Positions 52,783 through 62,208 are shown, counted from the first letter of the stretch. The stretch is 64,000 nucleotides of DNA from Bacteroidetes bacterium UBA6161 (GCA_002422315.1 DIUJ01000049.1:87100-151099), one strand, 5' to 3'. Notes: a model not told the origin generated them from the sequence alone. Numbers and translations are program-made.

Positions 52783-53220
52783 TTAATTCTTTAATTCTTT
52801 AAATACAGAAACAACTTCATTGTCTAACTCTTTACTCGATGTCTTATTGCTCATTTCACATTGAACCATTTCACCTTTACAATTTACTATAATACTTACC
52901 ATTCCTTTATCTTCTATATCTGTATTACTTTTTAAAAAATCAACTTTTTGATTTAATTCAATGCTTATCTCTTCTTTAGATTTAGGAGCAATTGCTTTAA
53001 TTTGACCGTTGCCAGGCAAAGGTAAAATTGCAAGTACATATTCATTGTTGCAAACACCTTCTATTGGTTCTTTTACTTCCATTATCGCAACCATATTATT
53101 CATGGAGTTGTTGGATATTGTAGAGGAATTGTTTGTTGTTTTAGAAGACGAACAAGAGAACAAGACAGAAATTGAAACAATTAATCCTAGTCTTGTTGGG
53201 TTGTTAAATTTGTTTTTCAT
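52783..53220 (-). CDS. Lipoprotein with TonB-C-terminal-like domain
   Basis: A 145-residue lipoprotein (LFSCSSS, Cys23) followed by a Ser/Asn-rich linker. Residues about 90-145 (KGMVSIIVNCKGEMVQCEMSNKTSS...LDNEV) resemble the TonB C-terminal fold used by many small Bacteroidota periplasmic proteins. No plug or receptor is near. Function unknown. Confidence 0.7.
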   Translation of the reverse strand: MKNKFNNPTRLGLIVSISVLFSCSSSKTTNNSSTISNNSMNNMVAIMEVKEPIEGVCNNEYVLAILPLPGNGQIKAIAPKSKEEISIELNQKVDFLKSNTDIEDKGMVSIIVNCKGEMVQCEMSNKTSSKELDNEVVSVFKELKN

Positions 53221-53246
53221 TTGATTTATTTTGAGTGTAAAAAAAA

Positions 53247-54365
53247 TTATTTATCGTATTGGTTTCTGTGAAATTTATTGGTGTTGTCAATTTTCAAGCT
53301 ATTTTCTCCGAACCAAGTTACAAAATTCTCCCATTTTTCTTTGTTTTCTGTTTTCCATTTTATAAAACCATTTTCGTCACCTTTCATGAGTATCCAATTG
53401 CTATAAGCCTCGAAATGACCAGCATCATAAATAGTTTTTTGATAGGTAAACAAAAGGATAGGGTAATTTTTAGAATGTCCGCTTTCGTAATATTTTTCTA
53501 TAAATTTGTTTCTAATAGTATGGAGCGATTCAAAATTGATTGTTTTTTCAGGTAAAGAAGATAGTAGAAGCAAGGGCTCATATACCCCAATACTAAAAGG
53601 AAGTCTGAAATCTTTGGGGTCTATTTTTTCATCTATGTACAGGGTGTTTACCTTGCTAAAACTTAAATTTCTAGAAGTATCACTCGTAATGTTTATTCCA
53701 TTGATATAGCTTTCGTAGAGCAGCTTGCTTATTTCTTGTGTACGTTTGCTATTGCGCTCCAAATTCATAAACAATTCTCCATAAATCATTCCCCAAACTT
53801 TTTCTGAGGAATTACAAAAAATTATAGTTGCCCAATAATAATTTGAAGGGAATTTAGGGGCTACTTCTATGCCTTTTTCATAAAAGGATAAAGCAGCTAA
53901 ATATTTTCCTTCATGTCTTTCCATGCTGCCCCTTTCAAGATATAATATTCCTGAGTTTGGGAATAATTCTAATCCTTTTTCGTAGGTTTCTATTGCTTTT
54001 ACCTTATTGCCACTCATGCTATAAGAGTTTCCAAGTAATTGATAAATAAGGTCGTGTATGTTGTTATGCTTTGTAAGTGAGGAAAGTATTTTTATAGCTG
54101 CTTTATAGTCTTTTTTAAGATAATAGGCGTAAGCTGTTTCGTAGGGGTAATTAATATTGTTGGGGTCGAGTTTTTTTGCTTCTTTAAGAAGTTTTAAGGA
54201 ACCCTCTATATCTCCCTTGTCCATTAGTTTTATAGCTTCCATGCCTTTTGAATAGGCTTTTTCTTGGTTGGAGATTTGAGAAAATAAGGGATATGAGAAA
54301 AGAAACAAACCACAAAAAACAAGCATTTTCCTTATTTTTGATATATTCATAATTTGGTTTTTCAT
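53247..54365 (-). CDS. Secreted TPR-repeat protein
   Basis: A 372-residue protein with an N-terminal signal (KIRKMLVFCGLFLFSYPLFSQ; Met1 or Met6 as start) and about four tetratricopeptide units in residues 35-185 (AYSKGMEAIKLMDKGDIEGSLKLLKEAKKLDPNN; NIHDLIYQLLGNSYSMSGNKVKAIETYEKGLELFPNS; ILYLERGSMERHEGKYLAALSFYEKGIEVAP). The C-terminal 170 residues have no recognisable domain. TPRs mediate protein contacts; target unknown. It sits 26 bp downstream of the lipoprotein's start region on the same strand, and probably forms a unit with it. Confidence 0.8.
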   Translation of the reverse strand: MKNQIMNISKIRKMLVFCGLFLFSYPLFSQISNQEKAYSKGMEAIKLMDKGDIEGSLKLLKEAKKLDPNNINYPYETAYAYYLKKDYKAAIKILSSLTKHNNIHDLIYQLLGNSYSMSGNKVKAIETYEKGLELFPNSGILYLERGSMERHEGKYLAALSFYEKGIEVAPKFPSNYYWATIIFCNSSEKVWGMIYGELFMNLERNSKRTQEISKLLYESYINGINITSDTSRNLSFSKVNTLYIDEKIDPKDFRLPFSIGVYEPLLLLSSLPEKTINFESLHTIRNKFIEKYYESGHSKNYPILLFTYQKTIYDAGHFEAYSNWILMKGDENGFIKWKTENKEKWENFVTWFGENSLKIDNTNKFHRNQYDK

Positions 54366-54447
54366 ATAGTTTTTAGTTAGTGTCCAATAAAGATTTCTTA
54401 TTTACGTAGTGCTAGTTTTTATGCCAAGTTATTCTTTGAGTTTTTGT

Positions 54448-54954
54448 CTACGCATTTTTTGAAATATGATCCTCTAAGGTCCCCTTATTTTGCATCTTAA
54501 TATACTTTTCGATTGCTTTATTTTTAGGCATTACTTTTTTATTCTTCTTATAAAATTCAATAACCGAATGAATTCCTGCAGTAGATCCTTTAATAGGATT
54601 TTCAAAGTCATCAGATTCTATACTATATCTTGCCCATGAACCTAAAAAAATTAACAACAAGTCTGGATTATCCATAAAAGTTACAATTTCACTTTTAATT
54701 AATACTTTTACTTTTGGACTACCTGTTAGCCATGTCATTAAAAATAAATTTGCTTGGTTTCTTAATTTCTTTTCTTCATTTATTGGTGTAATTTCAAGCC
54801 AATTGATACATTCTATAAATTTGTCTTCGTATTTGTCATAGTCGGCCGGTGTTTCTAGCTTGTAATCACTTGGTAATGCAAAGTTTTGCGCTTGTGAAAC
54901 AAATTGAAAAAGTGTAAGGGCAAGTGTAAGTGTTATTGATTTCATAGTTCTCAT
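54448..54954 (-). CDS. Small secreted protein, unknown function
   Basis: A 168-residue protein with a signal peptide (MRTMKSITLTLALTLFQFVSQAQ). The mature part is helical, with FIECINWLEITPINEEKKLRNQANLFLMTWLTG and a lysine-rich C-terminus (KNKKVMPKNKAIEKYIKMQNKG). I recall similar short exported proteins of unknown role in Bacteroidota, often near TPR proteins. No enzyme motif. Confidence 0.75.
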   Translation of the reverse strand: MRTMKSITLTLALTLFQFVSQAQNFALPSDYKLETPADYDKYEDKFIECINWLEITPINEEKKLRNQANLFLMTWLTGSPKVKVLIKSEIVTFMDNPDLLLIFLGSWARYSIESDDFENPIKGSTAGIHSVIEFYKKNKKVMPKNKAIEKYIKMQNKGTLEDHISKNA

Positions 54955-55217
54955 TGATTTTTCGTTTTACTTTTTCTAGTCCAGTTGTTACAAATTCTAT
55001 TCAAATCCTTGTTTATAAGCTGTTAATCGAATTTACAAGTACAAACATAGAATATTTTCTGAATAAAATACAACAAAATTCGGGTTTTGAAAAAAAATAA
55101 CTACTAACAGTCAAAGGGTTGTAAGTATATTTATTGGCTGTATTAAGTTTTCCTTTGCTATTCACAAAAAGTGAATAAGAATAATTAAAGTCATGGGAAA
55201 GGTATGCTTCTAAGTAT

Positions 55218-55225
55218 TATTTTTG
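55218..55225 (+). promoter_or_regulatory. -7 element TATTTTTG of the alpha-oxoamine synthase gene
   Basis: Exact TAnnTTTG. Its last three bases form a TTG (55223) in frame with the gene, but this lies within the promoter, so the ATG at 55244 is the true start. The gap 54955-55217 shows nothing else. Confidence 0.65.
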
Positions 55226-55243
55226 CGCAAATCTCAACAATAC

Positions 55244-56500
55244 ATGAAAGATATTTTTGTAAAACTACAAGAAAACATGGGGCCTTTGGGAAGGCACCAC
55301 AAAGAGGCGCATGGATATTTTACTTTTCCAAAATTAGAAGGTGAAATTTCCAATAGAATGGTTTTTAGAGGAAAAGAAAAATTAGTTTGGAGTTTGAATA
55401 ATTATTTGGGCCTAGCAAATCACCCGGAAGTACGCAAAGCCGATGCCGATGCTAGTGCTCAATATGGATTGGCTCTGCCTATGGGGGCTCGTATGATGAG
55501 TGGTAATTCTAACAACCACGAACAATTGGAAGCAGATTTAGCTTCTTTTGTACACAAAGAAGATTGCGTACTGTTAAATTTTGGTTACCAAGGAGTTGTA
55601 TCTATTATAGATGCTGTTGTAGATAGGCACGATGTTATCGTATATGATGCAGAATCTCATGCCTGTATTATAGACGGGGTTAGACTTCATGCCGGCAAAC
55701 GTTTTGTTTTTGCGCACAACAATGTAGAAAACTTAGAAAAACAACTACAAAGGGCAAATAGACTCGTAGCCCAAACTGGTGGTGGTATATTGGTAATCAC
55801 CGAAGGAGTATTTGGTATGAGCGGAAGTCAAGGAAAGTTAAGAGAAATTATAGAATTAAAGCAAAAATATAACTTCCGATTGTTTGTAGACGATGCACAC
55901 GGTTTTGGAACTATGGGTAAAACAGGTGCAGGAACAGGGGAGGAACAAAATTGCCAAGATGGTATTGATTTGTATTTTTCAACTTTTGCAAAATCAATGG
56001 CTCTGATAGGCGCTTTTGTGGCTGGACCAAAATCAATTATGGATTTTCTTCGCTATAATCTTAGGTCTCAGATTTTTGCAAAATCTCTTCCTATGCCTTT
56101 GGTAGTAGGAGCCATAAAACGATTGGAATTACTTAGAACAAAACCCGAACTAAAAGATAAACTTTGGACCATCGTAAAAGCTTTACAAGGTGGACTAAAA
56201 GAAGCAGGATTTAATATTGGTATAACTACCACCCCGGTTACCCCTGTTTTATTGAATGGTACAGTAGAAGAAGCCACACACTTAACCCTTGATTTAAGAG
56301 AAAATTACGATATATTTTGCTCTATAGTAGTGTATCCTGTAGTGCCTAGAGGGGTAATTATGCTCAGATTAATTCCTACAGCTGCTCATACTTTAGAAGA
56401 TGTAGCGGAAACTATAGAAGCTTTTAAGTCTATTCAATCCAAATTGAAAAATGGAGAATATGCTCATAAAAATGTAATTGCAACCTTGCAAGAAGCTTAA
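55244..56500 (+). CDS. PLP-dependent alpha-oxoamine synthase (serine palmitoyltransferase / KBL family)
   Basis: A 418-residue fold-type I enzyme: ISNRMVFRGKEKLVWSLNNYLGLANHPEV, GARMMSGNSNNHEQLE, YDAESHACIIDGVRLHAG, the PLP-ring pair VDDAHGFGTMG (Asp216-Asp217, His219) and Lys250 (FSTFAKSMALIGAF), the Schiff-base lysine. This branch condenses an amino acid with an acyl-CoA with loss of CO2. In Bacteroidota the likely roles are sphingolipid (serine palmitoyltransferase) or sulfonolipid (cysteate acyltransferase) synthesis; glycine C-acetyltransferase and 8-amino-7-oxononanoate synthase are alternatives. Neighbours do not decide. Confidence 0.9.
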   Translation: MKDIFVKLQENMGPLGRHHKEAHGYFTFPKLEGEISNRMVFRGKEKLVWSLNNYLGLANHPEVRKADADASAQYGLALPMGARMMSGNSNNHEQLEADLASFVHKEDCVLLNFGYQGVVSIIDAVVDRHDVIVYDAESHACIIDGVRLHAGKRFVFAHNNVENLEKQLQRANRLVAQTGGGILVITEGVFGMSGSQGKLREIIELKQKYNFRLFVDDAHGFGTMGKTGAGTGEEQNCQDGIDLYFSTFAKSMALIGAFVAGPKSIMDFLRYNLRSQIFAKSLPMPLVVGAIKRLELLRTKPELKDKLWTIVKALQGGLKEAGFNIGITTTPVTPVLLNGTVEEATHLTLDLRENYDIFCSIVVYPVVPRGVIMLRLIPTAAHTLEDVAETIEAFKSIQSKLKNGEYAHKNVIATLQEA

Positions 56501-56501
56501 A

Positions 56502-57044
56502 ATGGGTTTGTCGCGCAAATGTATTTTATTTGTTGCCATGTCATTGGATGGCTTTATTGCTTCCTCTAACGATTCACTTGATTTTTTAAAATCTATTGAA
56601 AAAGAGGGGGAGGATTATGGTTATAAAGAGTTTATGGATACTATTGATACGGTAGTAATGGGTAGAAGAACATATGAGAAGGTGATGACCCTAGTACCAG
56701 AATTTCCTCATGCTCACTTAAGGTCTTATATAATCACTAAAAATCCCAAGCCTACCGAAGGAAATATGCATTTTTATTCTGGTAATCTTTCTGAACTTAT
56801 ACATAGTTTAAAAACACAACAAGGCAAGGATATTTTTATAGATGGTGGAGCTATTTTAGCCAATAGTCTGTTTAAAATAAATGCAATAGATGAAATAGTG
56901 GTTTCTATTGTTCCTTTTTTACTCGGAGATGGGGTATCCTTGTTCCAAAATAGTTTACAAAATAAAAATATCGAATTGATATCTTGCAAACACTATAGCA
57001 CAGGATTGGTTCAACTACATTATACTATTCCTTCAATTTCCTAA
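56502..57044 (+). CDS. Dihydrofolate reductase-like (RibD C-terminal domain) protein
   Basis: I start at ATG 56502, just after the previous stop (180 residues); an upstream in-frame TTG would overlap that gene. The DHFR/RibD fold shows CILFVAMSLDGFIA at the N-terminus, VVMGRRTYEKVM (about 53-64), IDGGAILANSLF and VSIVPFLLGDGVSLF. The NADPH-binding reductase activity on a small pterin-like substrate is inferred from the family. Spacing 1 bp upstream and 3 bp downstream indicates an operon with the synthase and the RNA methyltransferase. Confidence 0.87.
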   Translation: MGLSRKCILFVAMSLDGFIASSNDSLDFLKSIEKEGEDYGYKEFMDTIDTVVMGRRTYEKVMTLVPEFPHAHLRSYIITKNPKPTEGNMHFYSGNLSELIHSLKTQQGKDIFIDGGAILANSLFKINAIDEIVVSIVPFLLGDGVSLFQNSLQNKNIELISCKHYSTGLVQLHYTIPSIS

Positions 57045-57047
57045 TTT

Positions 57048-58403
57048 ATGGCAAATTACCCACAAGCGTTTATAGACTTAATGGACCAAAAATTCAAAGA
57101 AGAAAAAAATGCTTTTTGGGAATCCTTAAGTTTAAATGCAAATACTTCCATTAGGTTAAATCCTTTTAAAACCAATGTGATTCCCAAATTAGATCCTGTT
57201 GCATGGAACCCCCAAGGATATTATGTTCCACAAGATACCAAATTTGTTTCTGACCCTTGGTGGCATGCAGGAGCGTATTATGTTCAGGAAGCCTCAAGCA
57301 TGTTTTTATCGTACGCCTTGCAACCTTTTTTAGAGAAATTAAACAATCCCTTGGTTCTAGACCTTTGTGCTGCACCGGGTGGTAAGTCTACTTTATTAGC
57401 TACAGAAATATGGAAAAAAAATGGTTTTTTAGTAGCCAATGAAGTAATGTCTAATAGGATAGGGTCTTTGCAAGAAAATATAAGTAAATGGGGTTTGCCC
57501 AATACGGTAGTTACCAATAAAGATGCTGCATTTTGGGGCAAAAAAGGCCCTCTTTTTGATATGGTTTTGGTAGATGCCCCCTGCTCAGGCGAAGGTATGT
57601 TTAGAAAAGACCCTAACGCAATTTTGCAATGGAATGACAATTCGCCTCAACATTGTGCTCTTAGGCAGCAAAGTATTTTACAAGACATTCTGCCTGCTTT
57701 AAAGCATGGAGGAATTCTTGTTTATTCTACTTGTACTTTCAACGACAAAGAAAATAAACAGAATTTAGATTTTTTTGAATCTTTGGGTGTGGAATGGCAG
57801 CCAATTCCACTAGATGATACTTTTGGAGTTACACAAGAAGGGAAAGGCTATAGTTTTTATCCTCACAAAGTAAAAGGGGAAGGTTTTTTTATTGCAGTAG
57901 GTATTTTAAATAAGGAAGTACAGATCGCATTTAAAACCATACATAAACCCATTTTAAAGGAGTTTCAAAACCCATTTAAAGGCCTGAATCTAAAGGAAAA
58001 TTGGTTTTGTACTTTGTTCGAAAACGAAATAAAAATAGCCAATTCTCAAATGCTTGAAACCTTTTCACCGCTTTTAGGATTTATGGATATTAGAAAAATC
58101 TTATGGAATTGGGCGGAGAAAAAAGGAAACGACTTTATACCTCATTACCAAAGTGCATTTTGTAGCAGTATTGTATGTGAAAATATACAATTAAGTGAAC
58201 TTAGTCACGAAGAAGCATTGAAATACCTTAGAAAAGAAGACCCCGGTGTACATACCGAGAAGGGATATAAGCTGGTTGCATACCAAAATATACCTTTAGG
58301 TTGGATAAAAAATTTAGGAAACAGAAACAACAACCTTTATCCCTCTCAATGGCGAATTTTGAGCCATCGTTACGACAAGGAAGTTTTTAATATGTTGGCT
58401 TGA
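57048..58403 (+). CDS. rRNA m5C methyltransferase (RsmF/RsmB-like)
   Basis: A 451-residue NOL1/NOP2/Sun-family enzyme. The SAM site is LDLCAAPGGKSTLLATE (about 104-120) and the two conserved cysteines are Cys179 (DAPCSGEGMFRKDP) and Cys229 (YSTCTFN), the first assisting release and the second acting as nucleophile. A C-terminal RNA-binding region follows (about 330-451). It methylates a cytosine in 16S rRNA; by length and the late PUA-like region it resembles RsmF more than RsmB. Third gene of the operon starting at 55244. Confidence 0.9.
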   Translation: MANYPQAFIDLMDQKFKEEKNAFWESLSLNANTSIRLNPFKTNVIPKLDPVAWNPQGYYVPQDTKFVSDPWWHAGAYYVQEASSMFLSYALQPFLEKLNNPLVLDLCAAPGGKSTLLATEIWKKNGFLVANEVMSNRIGSLQENISKWGLPNTVVTNKDAAFWGKKGPLFDMVLVDAPCSGEGMFRKDPNAILQWNDNSPQHCALRQQSILQDILPALKHGGILVYSTCTFNDKENKQNLDFFESLGVEWQPIPLDDTFGVTQEGKGYSFYPHKVKGEGFFIAVGILNKEVQIAFKTIHKPILKEFQNPFKGLNLKENWFCTLFENEIKIANSQMLETFSPLLGFMDIRKILWNWAEKKGNDFIPHYQSAFCSSIVCENIQLSELSHEEALKYLRKEDPGVHTEKGYKLVAYQNIPLGWIKNLGNRNNNLYPSQWRILSHRYDKEVFNMLA

Positions 58404-58472
58404 TTAGCACATGTGGGATGATATGCTGTTGTATAAAAAGTTGATTTTAATAAAGTTTGCCATAACATAAAG

Positions 58473-58667
58473 TTAAGCTAAGTTATTTCGAAACCTAATT
58501 GCGAATAAAGCTAAGGTTATAAAATAAATAAAATGGATATGGTTAATTAAAAACAGGAGTTCAACATTTCCAGAAAATTTATCTGAGTACATGTGTAAAT
58601 AGCTTAATATCAAACTTAAAATCAATGATATCCATGAAATAGCTAGAATGAGATTATTTGTTTTCAT
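58473..58667 (-). CDS. Small membrane protein, unknown
   Basis: A 64-residue frame with two hydrophobic segments (about 6-26 and 38-57) and a basic C-terminus. No family recognised and no strong coding proof beyond composition; it is intergenic, not a shadow of another gene. Confidence 0.45.
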   Translation of the reverse strand: MKTNNLILAISWISLILSLILSYLHMYSDKFSGNVELLFLINHIHFIYFITLALFAIRFRNNLA

Positions 58668-58706
58668 ATTATATTTACTTAGGTTGCTTGTGCCTTTATT
58701 TAGATA

Positions 58707-59666
58707 TTAGGGAATGAATATTTTACAATTGAATTCTTCGTTTGTTAATGTATTTATTACTTTTACGATGTAAATTCCATTTAAAATTGTCAAAGTCGAA
58801 ATACTTGATTCATTCCCTAAGTATATACATTTTCCGCTTAGGTCATATATTTTAACATTGTATGATTTCCAATCAGTATGTATTTCAATTTTCGATTCAT
58901 AATCGTTTATTAACAAACTTACAGGCTTAATATCTTTTTTAATTGTAATTGCAGAGTTTATAAAATTTTCTAAATAAGCTGTTGTATAACTAATACTCCC
59001 ATTTGAAACAAATTTAGAAACATTTAAAAGTGGATGAGAAAAACCAGATTTATACCAATCATAAAACTCGAATTGTGTTTCACCTACTATACCATTAAAT
59101 TCAACTATTTGTTTACCAAATGTTTTAACCCTTAGACAGTTTTGATAAACATCTTTTGGTGTTTTTAATTCACCATATCCATCAACCTTGATGGTGTAAT
59201 AATATTTAATATATAAAGAGTCTTGTATGCCCGCATTGTACATTGCCAATATAGAGGTGTCATTTTTAATATTACCATATTCTATTGGAAAGTTAACTAT
59301 TTTCAGCGGTTTAGAAAAGTTTTGTATTAGGTTAGAATTAACATTGTAGTAAGCAAGTATATTTCTATTAAAAGTATCCTCATAGATATGCTGATAAATA
59401 TTTTCTTTTACATCATGCAATAAAATATTTGAATTTGGAAAAGTAGGCAATAGGACTGTAAATTCTGTTGTTTCAGTCTTTGTCAAGTCAGAAAAATCCC
59501 ACTGAACATTTAATCCACTATCACCAAATCTTTTATAAATGCTTTGCGAAACTAAGAATTTGTCACCAACACTAAATTTAATGCTATCAAAGGGTATTTT
59601 ATTCTGTGCACTTATCATATGTGAGCATATTATTATGCTGAGTGCGGAAAGTAGTTTTAATTTCAT
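58707..59666 (-). CDS. Secreted protein with type IX secretion C-terminal sorting domain
   Basis: A 319-residue protein: signal peptide (cleaved after MISAQ), a beta-rich body of unknown function (about 20-235) and a C-terminal domain (about 240-319; KIEIHTDWKSYNVKIYDLSGKCIYLGN...GIYIVKVINT...CKIFIP) of the Por/T9SS type A kind, which routes the protein across the outer membrane. Function unknown. A strong terminator stem of the next gene lies just upstream, so it has its own promoter. Confidence 0.85.
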   Translation of the reverse strand: MKLKLLSALSIIICSHMISAQNKIPFDSIKFSVGDKFLVSQSIYKRFGDSGLNVQWDFSDLTKTETTEFTVLLPTFPNSNILLHDVKENIYQHIYEDTFNRNILAYYNVNSNLIQNFSKPLKIVNFPIEYGNIKNDTSILAMYNAGIQDSLYIKYYYTIKVDGYGELKTPKDVYQNCLRVKTFGKQIVEFNGIVGETQFEFYDWYKSGFSHPLLNVSKFVSNGSISYTTAYLENFINSAITIKKDIKPVSLLINDYESKIEIHTDWKSYNVKIYDLSGKCIYLGNESSISTLTILNGIYIVKVINTLTNEEFNCKIFIP

Positions 59667-59685
59667 AATTTAAAAGTTTAGAAAT

Positions 59686-59723
59686 AAGAAGTAGTGCAAA
59701 TATAATAATTTGCACTACTTCTT
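59686..59723 (-). terminator. Long perfect hairpin terminator after the Cys-rich lipoprotein gene
   Basis: AAGAAGTAGTGCAAAT and its exact complement ATTTGCACTACTTCTT flank a 6-base loop (ATAATA), followed leftwards by ATTTC. A perfect 16-bp stem, 11 bp past the lipoprotein's stop. Confidence 0.82.
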
Positions 59724-59733
59724 AATATTTGAT

Positions 59734-60426
59734 TTAATTATAGCAGTCAAGTTCGCTTTTAGCTTCCATTTTCCCTCTATAGTTTTGATATTCTGATCTC
59801 AAACTAGTACAATTTGGGAATTGTCTGTCCCAGCCAGCAATACAATCATCATGAATAGCGTAACAGAATCCAATTAAGATAAATCCTGCCCAACCACCAG
59901 TAGCAAATGCACCTACTGCACAGCCTGCGAAGTTTAATCCACAACTTCTTAATCCTGCTTTGTAATTTCCACATGGATCAACATTGGGTACTAATAGTAT
60001 ATCTCCTAATCCATGTTCTTCGATTATCTTGTCTGCAAGATACTCTTTGTATGTGTTTATTTGTAGTGTACTTGACAAAGTTGAGTTGTTACTAATAAAA
60101 TCTTTAAGTTCAGTAAATTGACCATATAAGTTTTGTAACTCAGTATGGTTTGCAAACATTTCTGCTTTGGCTTCTGCACTTAAATTAGAATTTAAAATAT
60201 TAGTGTAATCACAATAACCTTCATTACTTAGATTACTAATACTTAGTTGATGTTGAACTGATAATTTTGCAAACGTATCTAATTTTGCATAATTTGAAAT
60301 AGGGCTAGAAGCTTCAATTTTAGTTTGAGTTTCCCTAACTTGACTGTTTGTTTCTTTTTTACAAGAAGAAACCATTAACACACCGCTCAAAGCGATTGTT
60401 AAAATGCTTAATGCTAATTTTTTCAT
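59734..60426 (-). CDS. Cysteine- and glycine-rich lipoprotein with hydrophobic zipper segment
   Basis: A 230-residue lipoprotein (VSSC, Cys22). A helical N-terminal half (about 40-140) is followed by a striking region: eight further cysteines at 72, 152, 162, 169, 188, 195, 206 and 228, and between Cys169 and Cys188 a Gly/Ala-rich hydrophobic stretch (AVGAFATGGWAGFILIGF). Even Cys number and periplasmic location suggest disulfides; the stretch looks membrane-active, as in bacteriocin-like or TA-like effector peptides. No homologue recognised. An XRE-type regulator gene lies about 115 bp upstream on the same strand. Confidence 0.78.
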   Translation of the reverse strand: MKKLALSILTIALSGVLMVSSCKKETNSQVRETQTKIEASSPISNYAKLDTFAKLSVQHQLSISNLSNEGYCDYTNILNSNLSAEAKAEMFANHTELQNLYGQFTELKDFISNNSTLSSTLQINTYKEYLADKIIEEHGLGDILLVPNVDPCGNYKAGLRSCGLNFAGCAVGAFATGGWAGFILIGFCYAIHDDCIAGWDRQFPNCTSLRSEYQNYRGKMEAKSELDCYN

Positions 60427-60542
60427 ATTGATGTTTTTAAAATGAATTACAAATATTCAAATCGAAACACTATCAATACAAATAGAATATATTACTAAGA
60501 GTGAAGAATTTATTAATTATAGGGGTTTTTAATTTTGACTAA

Positions 60543-60875
60543 TTAGTGGTTTTTGTTACTTTTAATATGTGATACTAATTTTTCAATTAAATCTATACTA
60601 TTTATAGTGCAATTTTGGAAATTTCCACTTTGGGAACAATTTGTAAAATTAAATACTTGATTGGGGGATGAAAAAAGTAGGTTTATAGGTTCTATATTTA
60701 AACCTTCCGAAAGTTTATTAATATTTGAGATACACAAGTCAACTTCGCCTTTTTCAACCTTCTGCACCCATGATTGGTTCATTCCTAGTTTTTTTGCAAG
60801 ACCCTCTTGTGATAAGCCTAATATTGTTCGGCCAATTAATACATTTTTACCGATTTTATCTAAATTTAATTCCAT
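60543..60875 (-). CDS. XRE-family helix-turn-helix regulator
   Basis: A 110-residue cytoplasmic protein. Residues about 8-70 form a Cro/CI-type HTH (IGRTILGLSQEGLAKKLGMNQSWVQKVEKGEVDLCISNINKLSEGLNI). The tail (about 75-110) is Asn/Ser-rich, as often seen in Bacteroidota XRE proteins, and may be a short oligomerisation segment. Its upstream region contains TATATTCG reading left, one mismatch from the -7 consensus. It may control the neighbouring Cys-rich lipoprotein; this is inference from proximity. Confidence 0.88.
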   Translation of the reverse strand: MELNLDKIGKNVLIGRTILGLSQEGLAKKLGMNQSWVQKVEKGEVDLCISNINKLSEGLNIEPINLLFSSPNQVFNFTNCSQSGNFQNCTINSIDLIEKLVSHIKSNKNH

Positions 60876-60939
60876 AGATGCGAATATACATTTTTGTTAT
60901 TAAATTTCAATTTAAGAATTTATTTTCATAGACTATATC

Positions 60940-62133
60940 CTAATTTATCCTCCCCTTTTTTCTTCTCAGTAGTTCTTTTTCTATCAATGCTAGTTCTCTG
61001 CCGGTTTGCCCTTTTACAGAACTGTTTTCCTCCGCCCTTCTTCCCAAATATGGAAGCACTGCTTTAATAGGACCATAGGGCACATATTTCGCTACCAAAT
61101 ATCCGCTTTTTGCTAGGTTAAAACTGATGTTGTCGCTCATGCCTAAAAGTTGTGAAAAATACACTTTTGGATTTTGTGAATCGATTCCCATATCCTGCAT
61201 GTGTTGCATAGCAAGTACACAGCTTTTTTCATTGTGTGTTCCAATAACTACCGCACATCTTTCTAAGTTTTGCAAACAAAAGCTAACAGCTTCATTATAA
61301 TCTTTATCGGTATTCTCTTTTTTAGATTGAATAGGGTTGCCATAGTGCATTTCTTCTGCTCTAAGCCTTTCTTTTTCCATATATGCCCCACGTACAATTT
61401 TAAAACCTAAATGAAAAGAAAAGTCTGAGAAACATTTTTTTACAAAATCTAACCTATCGTGTCGGTACATTTGCACCGTATTGTAAATCATAGGTTTTTG
61501 CGTGTTAAATAAAGCAGACATTTGCAAAACCAATGAATCTATGGTATCCTGAATCCAAGTTTCTTCTGCATCAATTAAAACCCTCACATTGTTGTCGTAT
61601 CCTGTTCTGCAAATTTTCTCCACTCTTGTTCTAAGTCTATCAAATTCTGCTTGTTCGGAAGCATTGAGGCTCTCATTGTTGTTCACTTTTCGCAAAATCT
61701 CAAACCTGCCCACCCCTGTAACTTTAAATACAGCAAAAGGAATAGCAGAAGGATTTGCAGCGGAAGCATGAATAGTCTGAATTATTTCTTCGCAAGTAGC
61801 ATCAAAGACCAGCTCTGTTTCTTCTCCTTCTACGGAATAATCTAGTATGGTATGCACTTGGTGTTGGTACAGAAAATTAATTTTTTTATTACAATCCAAT
61901 ATGTTCTCGCCCCCACAGAAGTGGTTAAAAATTGTTTTTTTGAGTAAACCTTTTATGGGTAGTCCTAGGTTTAAGCATAGAGCTGCCAATTTAGGACCGT
62001 ATTTTACCAATACAGGGTATTTAAAAGTAGAAAAAAGCAAATGAGCTTTTTTAAGATCGCTTATTTGCAAGTGAGAAAATGCAATTTCTGTATTGCTAAA
62101 ATCTACTGACTTTGGATTTGAATTTACTGCCAT
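60940..62133 (-). CDS. Proline dehydrogenase
   Basis: I start at ATG 62131-62133 (397 residues); the longer frame crosses the promoter. The PRODH barrel is shown by the FAD-binding and substrate segments: NVRVLIDAEETWIQ, MIYNTVQMYRHDRLDF, GFKIVRGAYMEKERLRAEEM, VVIGTHNEKSCVLA, GMSDNISFNL and the hallmark YLGRRAEENSS near the C-terminus. It oxidises proline to P5C, using FAD. The P5C dehydrogenase gene is not adjacent. Confidence 0.92.
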   Translation of the reverse strand: MAVNSNPKSVDFSNTEIAFSHLQISDLKKAHLLFSTFKYPVLVKYGPKLAALCLNLGLPIKGLLKKTIFNHFCGGENILDCNKKINFLYQHQVHTILDYSVEGEETELVFDATCEEIIQTIHASAANPSAIPFAVFKVTGVGRFEILRKVNNNESLNASEQAEFDRLRTRVEKICRTGYDNNVRVLIDAEETWIQDTIDSLVLQMSALFNTQKPMIYNTVQMYRHDRLDFVKKCFSDFSFHLGFKIVRGAYMEKERLRAEEMHYGNPIQSKKENTDKDYNEAVSFCLQNLERCAVVIGTHNEKSCVLAMQHMQDMGIDSQNPKVYFSQLLGMSDNISFNLAKSGYLVAKYVPYGPIKAVLPYLGRRAEENSSVKGQTGRELALIEKELLRRKKGRIN

Positions 62134-62144
62134 AAAAACTTGGG

Positions 62145-62152
62145 CAAATGTA
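62145..62152 (-). promoter_or_regulatory. -7 element of the proline dehydrogenase gene (TACATTTG on the minus strand)
   Basis: Plus-strand CAAATGTA is the complement of TAnnTTTG, 11 bp before the chosen start. It argues for a very short leader and against the 11-codon extension. Confidence 0.6.
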
Positions 62153-62208
62153 AGGCTAAATGGCAATCATAAAGAAATATTTAATCCAAAAAATTATCTG
62201 TATATGCC

